Below the pieces are notes generated by a model. That model searched no databases. It saw nothing but the letters and a program-made list of their open reading frames with translations, and had not been told where the DNA came from. From Bin87 sp965203985 (GTDB taxonomy: Bacteria > Chloroflexota > Dehalococcoidia > Lucifugimonadales > UBA3495), in assembly GCA_965203985.1 (NCBI GenBank), contig CBDBDS010000002.1, forward strand, positions 62,001 to 126,000: DNA of 64,000 nt, read 5' to 3'. Made by a program: the position numbers and the translations under genes. This document shows, one piece after another, positions 53,386 through 63,900 of this stretch (position 1 is its first letter; every line of letters starts with the position of its first letter).

Positions 53386-54768
53386 GGTGGGGCTCCAGGG
53401 TTTTGCCAGCACAACCGGGGCATGCTGGCGGGGTAACTTGCATCGCCGGTGACGGAAAATGAAAGCCGGCGAGTGCGGAACGGTAGCATGTCCCTCGACG
53501 GCTTTCAATCCACGACCTTTGATTGCCCTGGCTTTGGCGCCTCATTCCGGCGACGGCGTCTGTGCCCTCGAACCCATCAATTCGACATTCACGGCGCCCA
53601 AAACGATCTATACGACATCCAGCGATTCAATCTTGGCGAGTTCCGGTATCGTTGCCACGGCCAGGCTCAGGTTCAGCAAACGAAACGCCGGGATCAAATC
53701 CACGACCTCCACACGCGTCGTTTTCGGACAGCCGCCACTCCCGTACCCCGTTCAATCGGAGAATAGATCCCATCGCGAGCCGCATCAACCGTCTCAGAAA
53801 CCCTGACAGCCTTGCAAATGCACAGGAACATGGCAACCCCCAATTCCGAGATGTGCTCCAATGACTTTGTGCCGTGACCCTATTCTCAACATAATAGTAT
53901 GTCAACACTGACTCGCCAAATAATCCAAGTAGATTGGTCCGCTCTATCAGGGCGAGCCATGGCGTCGATGTGAGCCTTGAACTATCGTTGCCGCCCTGGA
54001 GCGCGCCGCCGAGGTCACGCCGCTTATTTCGACCCTGACCGTCCGGTGCCGGACGACGACCTGATGTGGACAGCGAAGGAAATCCGATCGGTGCCGGTCG
54101 CCGGACCGTCCCGGATTTTGCGCTGATACTGGCAATCGCAGGCCGGTTACGTGGCCGAGATGGTTTGCTCGATCATGGGCGTTTCGCCATTGCCGGAGAT
54201 CATTGCCCTCGCTGCGGAGGAGCCAATCGATATGTTACAAACCGGTAAATGATGATTTGACCAATCAGTATGTGACCATTAAAATTCCGGCAGTGTGGAC
54301 ACGATAACTGCCGTTGCGCCATATTGAACTGCGACCTGTGTCGCGCAATCCCGTGCGCGCTGCCAGCCCGGTATTGTGGGGGTGCCGCGGGCGATGACGG
54401 GCCCAAGTCAGCAACTCAGCCGCCAGTACCAAACCAACCGGAAGCCCGAATCGGGCAGCCATTTCGCGCACGCCGCGATTCAACAGGAGCGGCATTTGCC
54501 GACCTCGTCACTCACCGTCTTTCCGATGAGCGTTGGGTTTCGAGCGCGACGTGTCCACCTCTGGCTGGTGGTCGTCGGAGCGACATTTTGGCGAACGGTA
54601 CGGCGGAGACACCGGGACAGCTGACACCGAACCGGGATCCCACCGAGGCCGAACTGGCCGAGGCGCTGGACATGACCCTCGATCAATTGGCCTACACCCG
54701 CAGGGTAGCCCAGGAAACAATTTCGCTTACCGGACGTAGCTGGACTCGGTCAAACAAAGGAGCAATCA
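53386..54768. other. Long gene-poor stretch, apparently decayed coding DNA
   Basis: About 1.4 kb without a convincing gene. All open frames are short and lack codon bias or recognisable domains. One stretch at 54621-54734 (plus strand) resembles sigma-70 region 3; another, on the minus strand at about 53600-53735, reads TTRVEVVDLIPAFRLLNLSL then AVATIPELAKIESLDVV before a stop, and looks protein-like. Two CPxC motifs at about 54210 and 54290 on opposite strands suggest further remnants. The sequence looks like decayed genes rather than a regulatory region. Confidence 0.5.
54621..54734 (+). pseudogene. Possible remnant of a sigma-70 factor region 3
   Basis: The frame reads GQLTPNRDPTEAELAEALDM and then TLDQLAYTRRVAQETISLTG, close to the region 3 consensus of primary sigma factors (G-R-E-P-T-x-E-E-L-A, then S-L). 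Regions 2 and 4 are absent, and the surrounding frame is not sigma-like. It is too short to be functional. Confidence 0.35.
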
Positions 54769-55671
54769 ATGAAATGCGTCGTGACCGGCGGGTGCGGGTT
54801 CATTGGGACGCACCTGGTTGACCGATTGGTACGCAACGGCCATCAGGTGACCGTGCTGGACGATCTGTCTACCGGCAGCCTGGAGCGTCTCAATCCATCC
54901 ACGGAGCCGTTGTATTGCTCGGTGACGGACGCGGACACGCTGGTAGCCGCGACCGATGGGGCTGATGTCGTGTTCCACACGGCGGCCTGGGCTCGCATCG
55001 AGCGGTCCGTGGCCGATCCGGTGGGCACTCACGCGGTCAACGTAACCGGTACATTGAACGTGTTGCGGGCCGCGCAGATAAACGGCGTGCGCCGGGTCGT
55101 CAATTCGTCGTCTTCCAGCGTTTACGGCGACCAGTCCACGCATCTGATGCGCGAGGACATGGCTCCGAAACCCAAGTCGCCCTACGCCCTGCAAAAACTG
55201 ATGGGCGAGCAGTACGCCGAATTATTCGCCGGGCTGTTCGGCATGAGCATCGTGTCGCTGCGCTACTTCAACGTCTATGGCCCGGGCCAGCCATCGGACG
55301 GTCAATACGCGCTGGTAATCCCCCGTTTCCTGCGGATGCGGCAGGAAGGCGACCCGCTCACCGTGTACGGCGACGGGGAGCAGACCCGCTCCTATACCCA
55401 TGTGTCGGATGTGGTGGAAGCGAACCTGCTGGCCGCTGCCGCCGACCTGCCGGTCGGTCAACACATCGCTCTGAATATCGGGACCGGACAGGAAACCTCG
55501 GTGAACGACATAGCGGCCGCCATCGGCGGTCCTGTCCAACACATCGTGCCCAATCCCCGGCGGGAGTTTGAAGAAGCCCGCAAGGCAGCCGACTACTCAC
55601 TCGCCCGGTCGCTCATTCGGTGGGAACCCCGAGTCACGTTTGCCGACGGCATCAAGGACCTTCTCGAATAG
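54769..55671 (+). CDS. NAD-dependent sugar-nucleotide epimerase/dehydratase (GalE-like, SDR extended)
   Basis: 300 aa. The Rossmann motif is VTGGCGFIGTHLVDRL, the catalytic triad SSSSVYG ... YALQK (Y-x-x-x-K), and the substrate block is RYFNVYGPGQ. It fits UDP-glucose 4-epimerase or related enzymes. It should feed the membrane glycosyltransferases that follow. Its last 75 bases overlap the 3' end of the convergent glycosyltransferase gene. Confidence 0.92.
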   Translation: MKCVVTGGCGFIGTHLVDRLVRNGHQVTVLDDLSTGSLERLNPSTEPLYCSVTDADTLVAATDGADVVFHTAAWARIERSVADPVGTHAVNVTGTLNVLRAAQINGVRRVVNSSSSSVYGDQSTHLMREDMAPKPKSPYALQKLMGEQYAELFAGLFGMSIVSLRYFNVYGPGQPSDGQYALVIPRFLRMRQEGDPLTVYGDGEQTRSYTHVSDVVEANLLAAAADLPVGQHIALNIGTGQETSVNDIAAAIGGPVQHIVPNPRREFEEARKAADYSLARSLIRWEPRVTFADGIKDLLE

Positions 55672-57081
55672 TCGTCGCCAGCCTCCGGAGATTTCCGGCC
55701 ACAAGACCGCCGCCGTGGCGACGACGAATGCCGCCCACCAGGCGTAGGTCAGCTGCCAGGTTTCGGCCGTCCACAGGGTGTAGAGCGGGAACAGCCCGGC
55801 GACGGCCTGGAACGGGACAAACGTCATGTCGAAAGGGTCCACCGCAATGGTGATTTCCCCGACGCGGCCGGCATGGGCCAGGCCGACCGTGAATGCCAGG
55901 GTGCATGCGCCCAGCAGCGTGAGGAGCACGCGCATGGCCGTTGAGGCGCGCCCCGCCAGCACTGCCAACGGGACGACGAACAGCGGCAGTACCGTCAGCA
56001 TCGTGCGACCGGGGAACCACCAGCCCATCATGGTGATGGCAACGAAGGTTGCGATCAGCAGTTGTATCACGATGAGCGCAAGCAGCAAGCGTTGTTCCCA
56101 GGTGTGCAGGGCAAGCAACGCCAGCGCCGGCGCCACCGCCAGCAACAGCGGCGCCCAGCGACCCAGTCCAAAGCGCCGGTCCACGAATAGCCCCCAGACC
56201 CGGTAATAACGCTCGCTGAACTCGATGTGGCCGCCGAGGATTTGAGCGGTGTTCCAGTCGGCGTACACCACGTTGACGCCGTAGGGAGTCAGGCCACCGA
56301 AGACGTGCAGGTGGAACCAGATAAACAGGGCGGCCGAAGGGATGCCTGCCGCCAGCAGGGCAATCCGCCCGTGCCAATCAGTCCGGAGCAGGAAATAGCC
56401 GGCCACCGGCAGCGCCAACGCGACGTACTTTGTGCCCAGCCAGCACAACGCGGTCAGCGCAACGGCCAGGTACAGCGCGTCGTACCGACTTGGCGTATCT
56501 TTGCGCGTGGCGATGAGCAGCGCTACGACAAGGGCCAGCGCAGCGGGAAACTCCGGGTAGATCTCCGTGGAGTAGATGAAGGCCGTCGCGGTCAAGCCGA
56601 CGCCCAGCGTCGCCACCCAGCAGAATGCCCGGAAACCCGCGAGCCGGTCGGCGAGCACGAAGGCCAGCGACATGGTCGCCGCCGCCATCAGCAATAGCTG
56701 TACCTGGACTCCGCGGAGCCCGCCCAGGAAGAAGCCGGGGATAACCACCACCGACAGACCCGGGTTGTGCGGGCTGAGCAACCGGCCGTCGGGGGTGGGC
56801 GCCGATTGATACCAAAGGTCGTCGGGATGGTCGAAGAAAGACCGGTACGACTTGGTGTCGTATTGATTTTGCAAGTCCAGGTCGCCGTCCACCAGGAGGC
56901 TCTGGGTGGTCAGCAGGTAAAAGGGCTCGTCCCCGCTGATGGACGCCCCCCGGCTGGCGCGAATGTCAATCGAGAAGGCGTAGGCGGCCGCGAGCAATAG
57001 GAAAAGAGCCGCCGCCCAAAGCAGCAGCTCTTTTTCCTTGATAAATTGACGGACGTGGCGCGATGCGTCGCGGACCATCAC
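55597..57081 (-). CDS. Membrane glycosyltransferase (ArnT/PMT-type, GT-C fold)
   Basis: 494 aa with about 11 hydrophobic segments. The first extracytoplasmic loop reads DIRASRGASISGDEPFYLLTT, and the acidic D-E in this loop is the catalytic region of GT-C enzymes. They use polyprenyl-phosphate sugars and act on the outer face of the membrane. The C-terminus is short and cytoplasmic. Its ATG overlaps the stop of the substrate-binding lipoprotein gene by four bases. The tail overlaps the epimerase gene on the opposite strand by 75 bases, which is unusually long for convergent genes. Confidence 0.83.
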   Translation of the reverse strand: MMVRDASRHVRQFIKEKELLLWAAALFLLLAAAYAFSIDIRASRGASISGDEPFYLLTTQSLLVDGDLDLQNQYDTKSYRSFFDHPDDLWYQSAPTPDGRLLSPHNPGLSVVVIPGFFLGGLRGVQVQLLLMAAATMSLAFVLADRLAGFRAFCWVATLGVGLTATAFIYSTEIYPEFPAALALVVALLIATRKDTPSRYDALYLAVALTALCWLGTKYVALALPVAGYFLLRTDWHGRIALLAAGIPSAALFIWFHLHVFGGLTPYGVNVVYADWNTAQILGGHIEFSERYYRVWGLFVDRRFGLGRWAPLLLAVAPALALLALHTWEQRLLLALIVIQLLIATFVAITMMGWWFPGRTMLTVLPLFVVPLAVLAGRASTAMRVLLTLLGACTLAFTVGLAHAGRVGEITIAVDPFDMTFVPFQAVAGLFPLYTLWTAETWQLTYAWWAAFVVATAAVLWPEISGGWRRLFEKVLDAVGKRDSGFPPNERPGE

Positions 57082-58286
57082 GGCAGCACTTCGGTCTCCC
57101 GCAGCAGCTTGAGCGTGCCTTCCAGGTCGCTGAGGTTGCCCAGGTCAACGTTGGGCGGGTCCAGGGACTCCATGGGCGGCAGATCGCCAACCGGCGCAAC
57201 GCCGGCGGACACCGGATACTCCTTGATCTCCTGGGCGAAATACTGCTGGGCCGGCCCCCCGAGCAGGAAGTCAACGAATTCCTCGGCGATGTCCTTGTTC
57301 TCAGACACATTCAGTATGCCCACGCCGGCCACCAGCACCAGCGCGCCCGGGTCGCCGTTGCCGATGTAGTGGTTCCGCGCGCCGAACCCCTCGCCGTGCT
57401 CCTCAAGGAAACGTTCGAGGTAGTAGTGGTTCACGAAGCCAACGTCCACCTCGCCGGCGGCAGTCGCCGTTACGGTGGTCACGTTGTTGGGATAGTCCAC
57501 CGCGTCGTTGTCCCGCATACTGGTCAGCCAGTCGCGGGCCGCGTCTTCACCGATGGTGAGCCGCAGAGCCGTAACAAACGCCTGGAAGGAGCCGTTGCGC
57601 GGCGCCCAACCGACCCGCCCCCGCCACTCCGGCGCGGTGAAGTTGAGAATGGACGGTGGGAGATCGTTCGCTGGGTCGATGGTCTCAGTGTTGTAGATGA
57701 TGGTGCGCGCCCGGCCCGACGTTCCGATCCACAGACCGGCCGGGGAGCGGAACCGGGGGTCCACCTTGTCCAGCGTTTCCTGGGGAATCGGGGCCAGCAT
57801 CCCCGAGTCGGCCAGGATTCCCAGGGAGCCGGGGTCTTGCATGAATACGACGTCGGCCGGCGTGTTGTCGCCCTCTTCCAGGAGCGTGGCTGCGGTCGCC
57901 GCGCTGCCGGCGTACTTCACCCTGATATCGATCCCGGTCTGCTCGCCGAATGCCAGCAGCAAAGGATGCACCAGGGTCTGCGAGCGCCCGGAATACACGG
58001 TGAGCGTGCGATCACGATCCTCGGCGGGGGCGAACGTGGGCGGCACCCAGGTTGCCAGTGGGCTGACCGCTGCCGCCGGGACGGTTGGAACGGCCGGCGG
58101 ACTGGGCGCCGCCGGCGCTGACGCCGACGAAGAAGTTGGGGCCGCCGTCGGGTTGACAGCCGCCGGCGCCGCCGGAGCGACGGGGGACGGGTCAACGCCC
58201 CCGCCGCAGGCCAGCGCCAGCGCCACCAGCAGCAAACCGGCCGCCAACCAGAAAGACCTGATGCATCGTCGAGATAGACTCTTCAT
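57078..58286 (-). CDS. ABC transporter substrate-binding lipoprotein, iron(III) type
   Basis: 402 aa. The signal peptide ends in a lipobox LALAC, followed by a Pro/Ala/Ser/Thr-rich spacer (about 30-80). The binding domain begins TLTVYSGRSQTLVHPLL, and the VGFVNHYYLERF (tandem tyrosines) and GDPGALVLVAG blocks match FbpA/FutA iron-binding proteins. Anchored outside the membrane. No permease or ATPase gene is adjacent, so the rest of the transporter must be elsewhere. It lies 37 bases after the FEA1-like gene in the same direction, consistent with shared iron uptake. Confidence 0.9.
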   Translation of the reverse strand: MKSLSRRCIRSFWLAAGLLLVALALACGGGVDPSPVAPAAPAAVNPTAAPTSSSASAPAAPSPPAVPTVPAAAVSPLATWVPPTFAPAEDRDRTLTVYSGRSQTLVHPLLLAFGEQTGIDIRVKYAGSAATAATLLEEGDNTPADVVFMQDPGSLGILADSGMLAPIPQETLDKVDPRFRSPAGLWIGTSGRARTIIYNTETIDPANDLPPSILNFTAPEWRGRVGWAPRNGSFQAFVTALRLTIGEDAARDWLTSMRDNDAVDYPNNVTTVTATAAGEVDVGFVNHYYLERFLEEHGEGFGARNHYIGNGDPGALVLVAGVGILNVSENKDIAEEFVDFLLGGPAQQYFAQEIKEYPVSAGVAPVGDLPPMESLDPPNVDLGNLSDLEGTLKLLRETEVLP

Positions 58287-58323
58287 GCTTTGGTTCTCCT
58301 ATGCTGGGCTGGCGAGTCTATCA

Positions 58324-60957
58324 TCAGTAGCTGGTGATAAGGTCGTCGTCGGTCAACAGGAGCGCCGACGCAACGCTGTTGAGGGCTGCCAGCGCTGCAT
58401 CGCGCGACGCGACGGTGATGTCGCTCGGGTCGGCATTGACGTAAGCCATGATGGTTTCGTCTACGGCCGGGTCAGCCTGGGCGACCTCGGGCTGGATGGA
58501 CTGGTAGAACGCCAGGGCTTCCACCTGGTGAACGCCCGGGTCTTTGCCGTCTGCCACATCCTGCTGGCTGACACCAATGTACCTCACGGTGGCCAGGTAG
58601 AAGATGGCGTTGAAGCGCGAGAACACTTCCTTGGCGGCAGCGTTGCAAGCAGCGGCGTCGCCATTTTCGGCAGCCTGCCGCACGCGCTCAAAGGCTTCCC
58701 TCAGAGGGATGTCGATGGTGCCTTCCCGTCCGAAGTTGCCTTCGCGGCTGCGGGCCAGGGCAGACAGCGAGTTGGGATACGTACCGTCATCGCCCGGCAA
58801 GCCGACGTAGATTCCCCAGCCCTCATCGACGTCGCCCGAGTCCAGATCGGCGCAACCGCCGATGACATAGTGCTTGGACCAGTGATACAAGATCCGCAGG
58901 ATGCCCTTGTTGATGGCCTGCCGCTTCTGGGCGTCGGACCATTCGGCGGCATCGCCTCGCCCCCGTATGGCGTTGTTGATGGGAGAATCCAGGAAGTTCC
59001 CGGAGCCGTAGAACTCTGTTGCCAGCGGGAATTCCTCGGCTCTTTCGGGATCGCGGGCGAAGCCCCGTAGGGTCTTGCTGCGAACGCCGATCCGAGTGTG
59101 ATATCCCACCTCGTACAGCAGGAAGATGTCCGCCACGGGGAGGGGTTCGCCGTCCCGGATCACGTCGGTCAGCGCCGCGATCTCCCGGTAGTCCGAGGGG
59201 ATCTTCTGATAGTGCTCACGGTTGGTGGTGGCGTGGTAATAACCATCGGACGGGCTGGGGACGCTCCGGTCCGTCTCGTGGGGGAGATTAACCGGGATGA
59301 ACACGCTGGAGGAGAGGTCCAGTTCGCCCGTCGATGGGGACGGCGCGCCGCTGGGTCCGTCGCCGGTATCGTCGGTGTACCTGGTAACCAGATCGCTCCG
59401 CTCCAGCATCAGCGCTGAAGCCGTACCGTTGAGGGCGGCCAGTACCGCGTCGCGGGACGAGTTTGAAATCTCGCTGCCGTCCGCCGTCAGGTAAGCCATG
59501 ATGGTCTCATCGGCCGACGGGTCGGCCTTGGCGACGTCGGGCTGGATGGACTGGTAGAAGGCCAGGGCTTCGACCTGGTGCGTCCCCAGGGCGTCGCGGT
59601 CGCCGGCCGCTGCGTCGTCCGCCACCCGGCCAATGTACCTGACGGTGGCCAGGTAGAACATGGCGTTGAAGCGGGAGTAGACCTCGTTGGTAGCCGTTTC
59701 CAGGGCAGCGGCGTCACCGTCGTCGGCAGCCTGCCGGGCCCGGTCCATGGCCTCGCGGAGCGGTATGTCGATGGTGCCCTGCCGCCCGAAGTTCCCCTCG
59801 CGGGCCTGGGCCAGCGCCGCCAGCGAGTTGGGATATGCGCCGTCGACTTCCTCGCCGACGTACACGGCCCAGGCCTCGTCAATCAAGCGGGAGCTCATCC
59901 GGTCCTGGCCGATGATCATGTAGAACTTGGCCCAGTGGTAGAGGATCCTGAGCATCCCCTTGTTGACCGCCTGCCGCTTCTGAGCATCGGAGTAGTTTTC
60001 CGCTTCCCGGCGTCCGCGAATGACGTTCTCAATCGGGTCGTCGAGGAAGGTATCCGAGCCGTAGAACTCAGCGGACTCGGGGAAATATGTCGAGGAGGTG
60101 GACCCCGTAGCAAAGCTTCGCAGGGTCCGGCTCTGCGGGCCGATGCGCGTGTGCGACCCGGCTTCGTACAGGAGCCAGATCTCAGCTGCCGGGAATGGCT
60201 TGCCTTCCCGGATGACGTTGGTCAGCTTGGCGATCTCCTGGTAGTCCGTGGATATCTTCTGGTAGATCTCCCGGTGGGTCGTCGCCGTGTAGTACCCGTC
60301 GGACGCGGTTGGCCCCTCGGTCTCATAACTGAGTCCCGTGGGAATCATCAGACCGCCCGCTTTCTCCTGGCCCATCATCGCGCCGGTAGCGGTGCCAGAG
60401 GCGGAGCCGGTACCCGTGCCCGTCCCGGATGCTGATCCCGTTCCGGTTCCAGTTCCGACGCCGGACACTGACCCCGTGCCCGTCCCGGTACCGGACGCTG
60501 AGACGGATGCCGTTCCATTGCCGCCGCCGATTACCGATACGGTGGGGCGGTCCTCACCGCGGCGCGCCGCTTCGGTCGCCGCTTGTGCGGCCGCTTCAGC
60601 CGCGGCTTGCGCCTGCGCCGCCGCGGCCTGGGCCGCTTCCGCTGCCTGCTGGGCCGCCATGGCTTGCGCTTGCAGCGCCTCCGTATTCGATGCGCCGGCG
60701 GCCGCCGCTTCAGTAGCGGCCTGTGCGGCTGCTTCAGCGGCCGCCTGGGCTTGCGCCGCCGTAGTCTGGGCGGCTGCCGCCGCCGCTTGCGCTTCCGCGG
60801 CCTGTGAACGCGCTGCGTCGTCTTGCGGCGCGGCGGCCGGCGCTTGCTGCCCGCAGGCCAGGGCCAATGCAAGCACGATGGCTAGAGCCAAGCTCCCGAT
60901 CCAGTACCGCCGGGGAAGATATTTCCCCAACGTTTCGATGTGATAACGCACTTTCAT
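58324..60957 (-). CDS. FEA1-like iron-assimilation lipoprotein with two tandem domains
   Basis: 877 aa. The lipobox is LALAC (Cys35). Residues about 40-135 are Ala/Gln/Glu-rich and look like a coiled coil; 140-195 is a Gly/Thr/Ser linker. Two homologous domains follow, at about 205-530 and 560-877. Each carries SDGYY-x-ATT-x-RE, YQEIAKLTNVIREG, LLYEAGSHTRIG, AQKRQAVNKGMLRILYHW and HQVEALAFYQSIQP. This pattern resembles FEA1/H43, the low-iron-induced periplasmic proteins of algae, and FEA1-related bacterial lipoproteins. Its neighbour is an iron-type binding lipoprotein. Binding of iron is an inference. Confidence 0.8.
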   Translation of the reverse strand: MKVRYHIETLGKYLPRRYWIGSLALAIVLALALACGQQAPAAAPQDDAARSQAAEAQAAAAAAQTTAAQAQAAAEAAAQAATEAAAAGASNTEALQAQAMAAQQAAEAAQAAAAQAQAAAEAAAQAATEAARRGEDRPTVSVIGGGNGTASVSASGTGTGTGSVSGVGTGTGTGSASGTGTGTGSASGTATGAMMGQEKAGGLMIPTGLSYETEGPTASDGYYTATTHREIYQKISTDYQEIAKLTNVIREGKPFPAAEIWLLYEAGSHTRIGPQSRTLRSFATGSTSSTYFPESAEFYGSDTFLDDPIENVIRGRREAENYSDAQKRQAVNKGMLRILYHWAKFYMIIGQDRMSSRLIDEAWAVYVGEEVDGAYPNSLAALAQAREGNFGRQGTIDIPLREAMDRARQAADDGDAAALETATNEVYSRFNAMFYLATVRYIGRVADDAAAGDRDALGTHQVEALAFYQSIQPDVAKADPSADETIMAYLTADGSEISNSSRDAVLAALNGTASALMLERSDLVTRYTDDTGDGPSGAPSPSTGELDLSSSVFIPVNLPHETDRSVPSPSDGYYHATTNREHYQKIPSDYREIAALTDVIRDGEPLPVADIFLLYEVGYHTRIGVRSKTLRGFARDPERAEEFPLATEFYGSGNFLDSPINNAIRGRGDAAEWSDAQKRQAINKGILRILYHWSKHYVIGGCADLDSGDVDEGWGIYVGLPGDDGTYPNSLSALARSREGNFGREGTIDIPLREAFERVRQAAENGDAAACNAAAKEVFSRFNAIFYLATVRYIGVSQQDVADGKDPGVHQVEALAFYQSIQPEVAQADPAVDETIMAYVNADPSDITVASRDAALAALNSVASALLLTDDDLITSY

Positions 60958-60981
60958 CGTCCTCCTTGATGAGTTTCCTGG

Positions 60982-63900
60982 CTATTTGCTCAGCATCTCG
61001 CGCAGCATCCCGGTGGGGACGCGCCAGAGATATTTGGGGCCAACGAATGAACTGCCCCTGGTGCGCCGCTGGTACGAGACGGGAACTTCCCGCATCCGCA
61101 TACCCTTCTTCAGTAGATCGAGGGTCAACACCTGGGCGTAGTTGTAGTCGTGGATGATCTCGGCGCACTCCAGCGCCCGGCGGGAGAAAGCCCGGAACCC
61201 GGTCTGCCCGTCCGTAATGCGCCGCCCGGCTGCCAGGTTGAGCGCCGCGGTGAACGCCATATTCCCGATGCGCCGGAACGTCCGCTGGTCCGGCCGTCTA
61301 TTGAGATAGCGTGAGCCCAGCACGTAATCAGCCTCTCCGGCCTCAATGGGCGCGAGGAGGTCGGGTATCTGTTCCGGCGGGTACTCGCCGTCGGCGTCCA
61401 CGTACACCGCAGTCCGGGCGTCCAACTCGTTGGCGGCGGCCAGGCCGGTGCGCAGGGCAGCGCCCAGGCCCCGGTTGCCTTGGTGTGATACGACCACGTC
61501 CGCGCCGTGCTGGCGGGCGATTTCGGCCGTCTCGTCGGTCGACCCATCGTCCACCACAATCACCCTTAGTTCGGGTCGTTGCTGGCGAGGGATTCGGGCC
61601 AGCGTGGACGGCAGGTTCTCCGCCTCGTTGTACGCCGGCACGATCACTGCCACGGGTCGGGTCGACTCATCCGCGTCGGGAACGCCGAGCACCTGTCCGA
61701 CGGACTGGGCCGGTGGTTCTACGCCCAGGTAGTAGGCGATAGTGGCGGCCACGTCCATCACGGAGCGCGGCGTATCCACCGGCCCGACCAATTCCACTCC
61801 CTCTCCCCACATGATGCAGGGCACGTATCGCTCCGTCGGGCCCATGTGGCCGTGCCCGCCGATGCCGATGCCCTGGCCGTGGTCGGCGGTAATCACCACC
61901 GTCGCCCCTTCCAGGTACCCGACCGAGTCGCACCACCCCAGAAAATCTTCAATATGTCGGTCGCTCTCCTCGATCTTGGCCAGGTACTCGGAGTTGTAGC
62001 TGCCCCTGGCGTGGCCGGTCTGGTCAACACTCAGCAGTTGCAGTATGAGCAGATCCGGGTCATCCCGCTCGACGACCGCCTTGGCCCTTGCTTTCAGCGC
62101 GTCGTCGATCTCATCGTTGTTCGTGACCGCCGTCACGGTTTCCAAGTCAGTTTCGCCAAACGCGTCCACCAGGTGGGCGATGCCGACCAGCTTGCCGGTC
62201 AATCCGCCGGCTCGCAGCGCGTCGAATATGGTTTCGCACTTGACGCCCAGGCTGGGCACGAAGTTGCTGGACATCCCGTGGACGCGGGGCGGTGCGCCGG
62301 TGAACATGGAACTGAACCCGGTGACCGTGCGGGCCGGGTATACGGTGGAGGTATCGATGTAGTCGACGCCCTCCTTGCGGATTTTGTCTATGAATGGGGT
62401 GTCTGCCTCCTCCAACCGGTCGAATCGGCACCCGTCAATAACGATGGTGATGAACCGGCGGGAGATTCGCTGCCCGGGGACAGCCCGTAGTCGAGTAGGC
62501 ACCAGCGACGGGGCGGGAGGCCAGGTGAAGAACCATTGGTGCAGCAACAGGGCGGTTATCGCGACGCCTAACGTGAACCCTTCCACGGCCGCGAACGTCC
62601 AGATCGTTGGCTGCTCGACCATGATCTGAAAAGCGAGGATCAGGATCGCCAGTTTGGGAATCTGCTCGAGGAAATTGCCGCTGGTGGGGTCCGGGTTCTC
62701 CAGCACCAGCCGCCAGAAGCGGGTGAAGTTGAACCAGGACGTGCCGATGCGCAGGTGGTAATAGATCGTCCCCCACAGAACAATGGTGAAAGTCAGGTAA
62801 ACGCCCAGGAGGAGGCCGATCGCTATAACGTCGAAAAACCGGAACGCTGCCAGGAACACACCGAGATATGCCCATAGCGCTATTCGCAATTTCAACGGGA
62901 AGTCGAAGCGGTAGAAGACGACGAACATGGGAGCCAGCGCCAACAAGGCAATGCCGGCCCGGAGCCAGTAGCCGCCCTCGGTGAGGTGGGGGATGCTCAG
63001 CAGCGCCAATAACCCCAGGGTGAACACGGGGGTGAAGGGTTTGCCCTCGTTGAGCACGTTCCAGGCCCGGGCCGCGAAGATCTCAAACCGCGAGGCGTGC
63101 TTGTCGCCCTCCGCTGAACCCCGCAGGGCGCCCAGACCCCAGGTGGGAACCAGGTCGCGTACAGCAACCAGGGTAAATGCGGCCGCGAAAGTGTAGGAAT
63201 AGGCGAACTTGAGGCCGTGGGTGAGCACCGCCAGCGCCAGCCCCTCTTCCCACGGGATTCCCAAAGCGTACAGGGCGCCGGTCATGCTGGCTTCGTACAC
63301 TCCTATTCCGCCCGGGGTCACGTGAAACACCTGGAAGAGGATGGTGAAGGCGGTTACCGCAATGGCGGCGGAAAGGGAGATTTCGGTCCCCAGGGCTTGG
63401 GCCGCGACCAGGAGGACGCCGGCCTCCAGGATCCAGCTCGGCAAAGTCCACAGCGCCGCTAGTCCGATGCGACCCGGCGACATGAGCGCGAGCTCGGCTC
63501 GCAGGGTGTCCAACCTACCTCGGATGGGCCGCGGGATCAGGACGTCAACCGACCGAAACCGCAGCATGGTGACCGCCAACGCCGCAGCGAGCACCACGGC
63601 CACCGGTATGGCGAGGCCGCGCAACCAATCGAGCCGTGCATCGAATGATGCGACCAACGCTCCGAACGCAGCCGCGATGATAATCAACGATGCGAAATCC
63701 AGCAGGCGCGCTACAGCAGTCGAGGCGGCTGCCTCGGTCAGGGGAACACCCCGCCGTGCGGCCAGCAGCGGTCGGGCCGCCTCGCCCAGCTTGAACGGGA
63801 GCAGGTGGTTGGCCAGGAGCGCCGCCTGCAAGTAAGTGAACAGGTCAAAAACGTTTGCGCCTCCGGCCATCAGGTGGCGCCAGGCGAAGGATCTCAGGAC

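Noticed and set aside
54200..54406. CPxC-containing short frames as a possible zinc-ribbon transposase
   Set aside because: The frames are under 70 codons and have stops on both sides, with no DDE motif.
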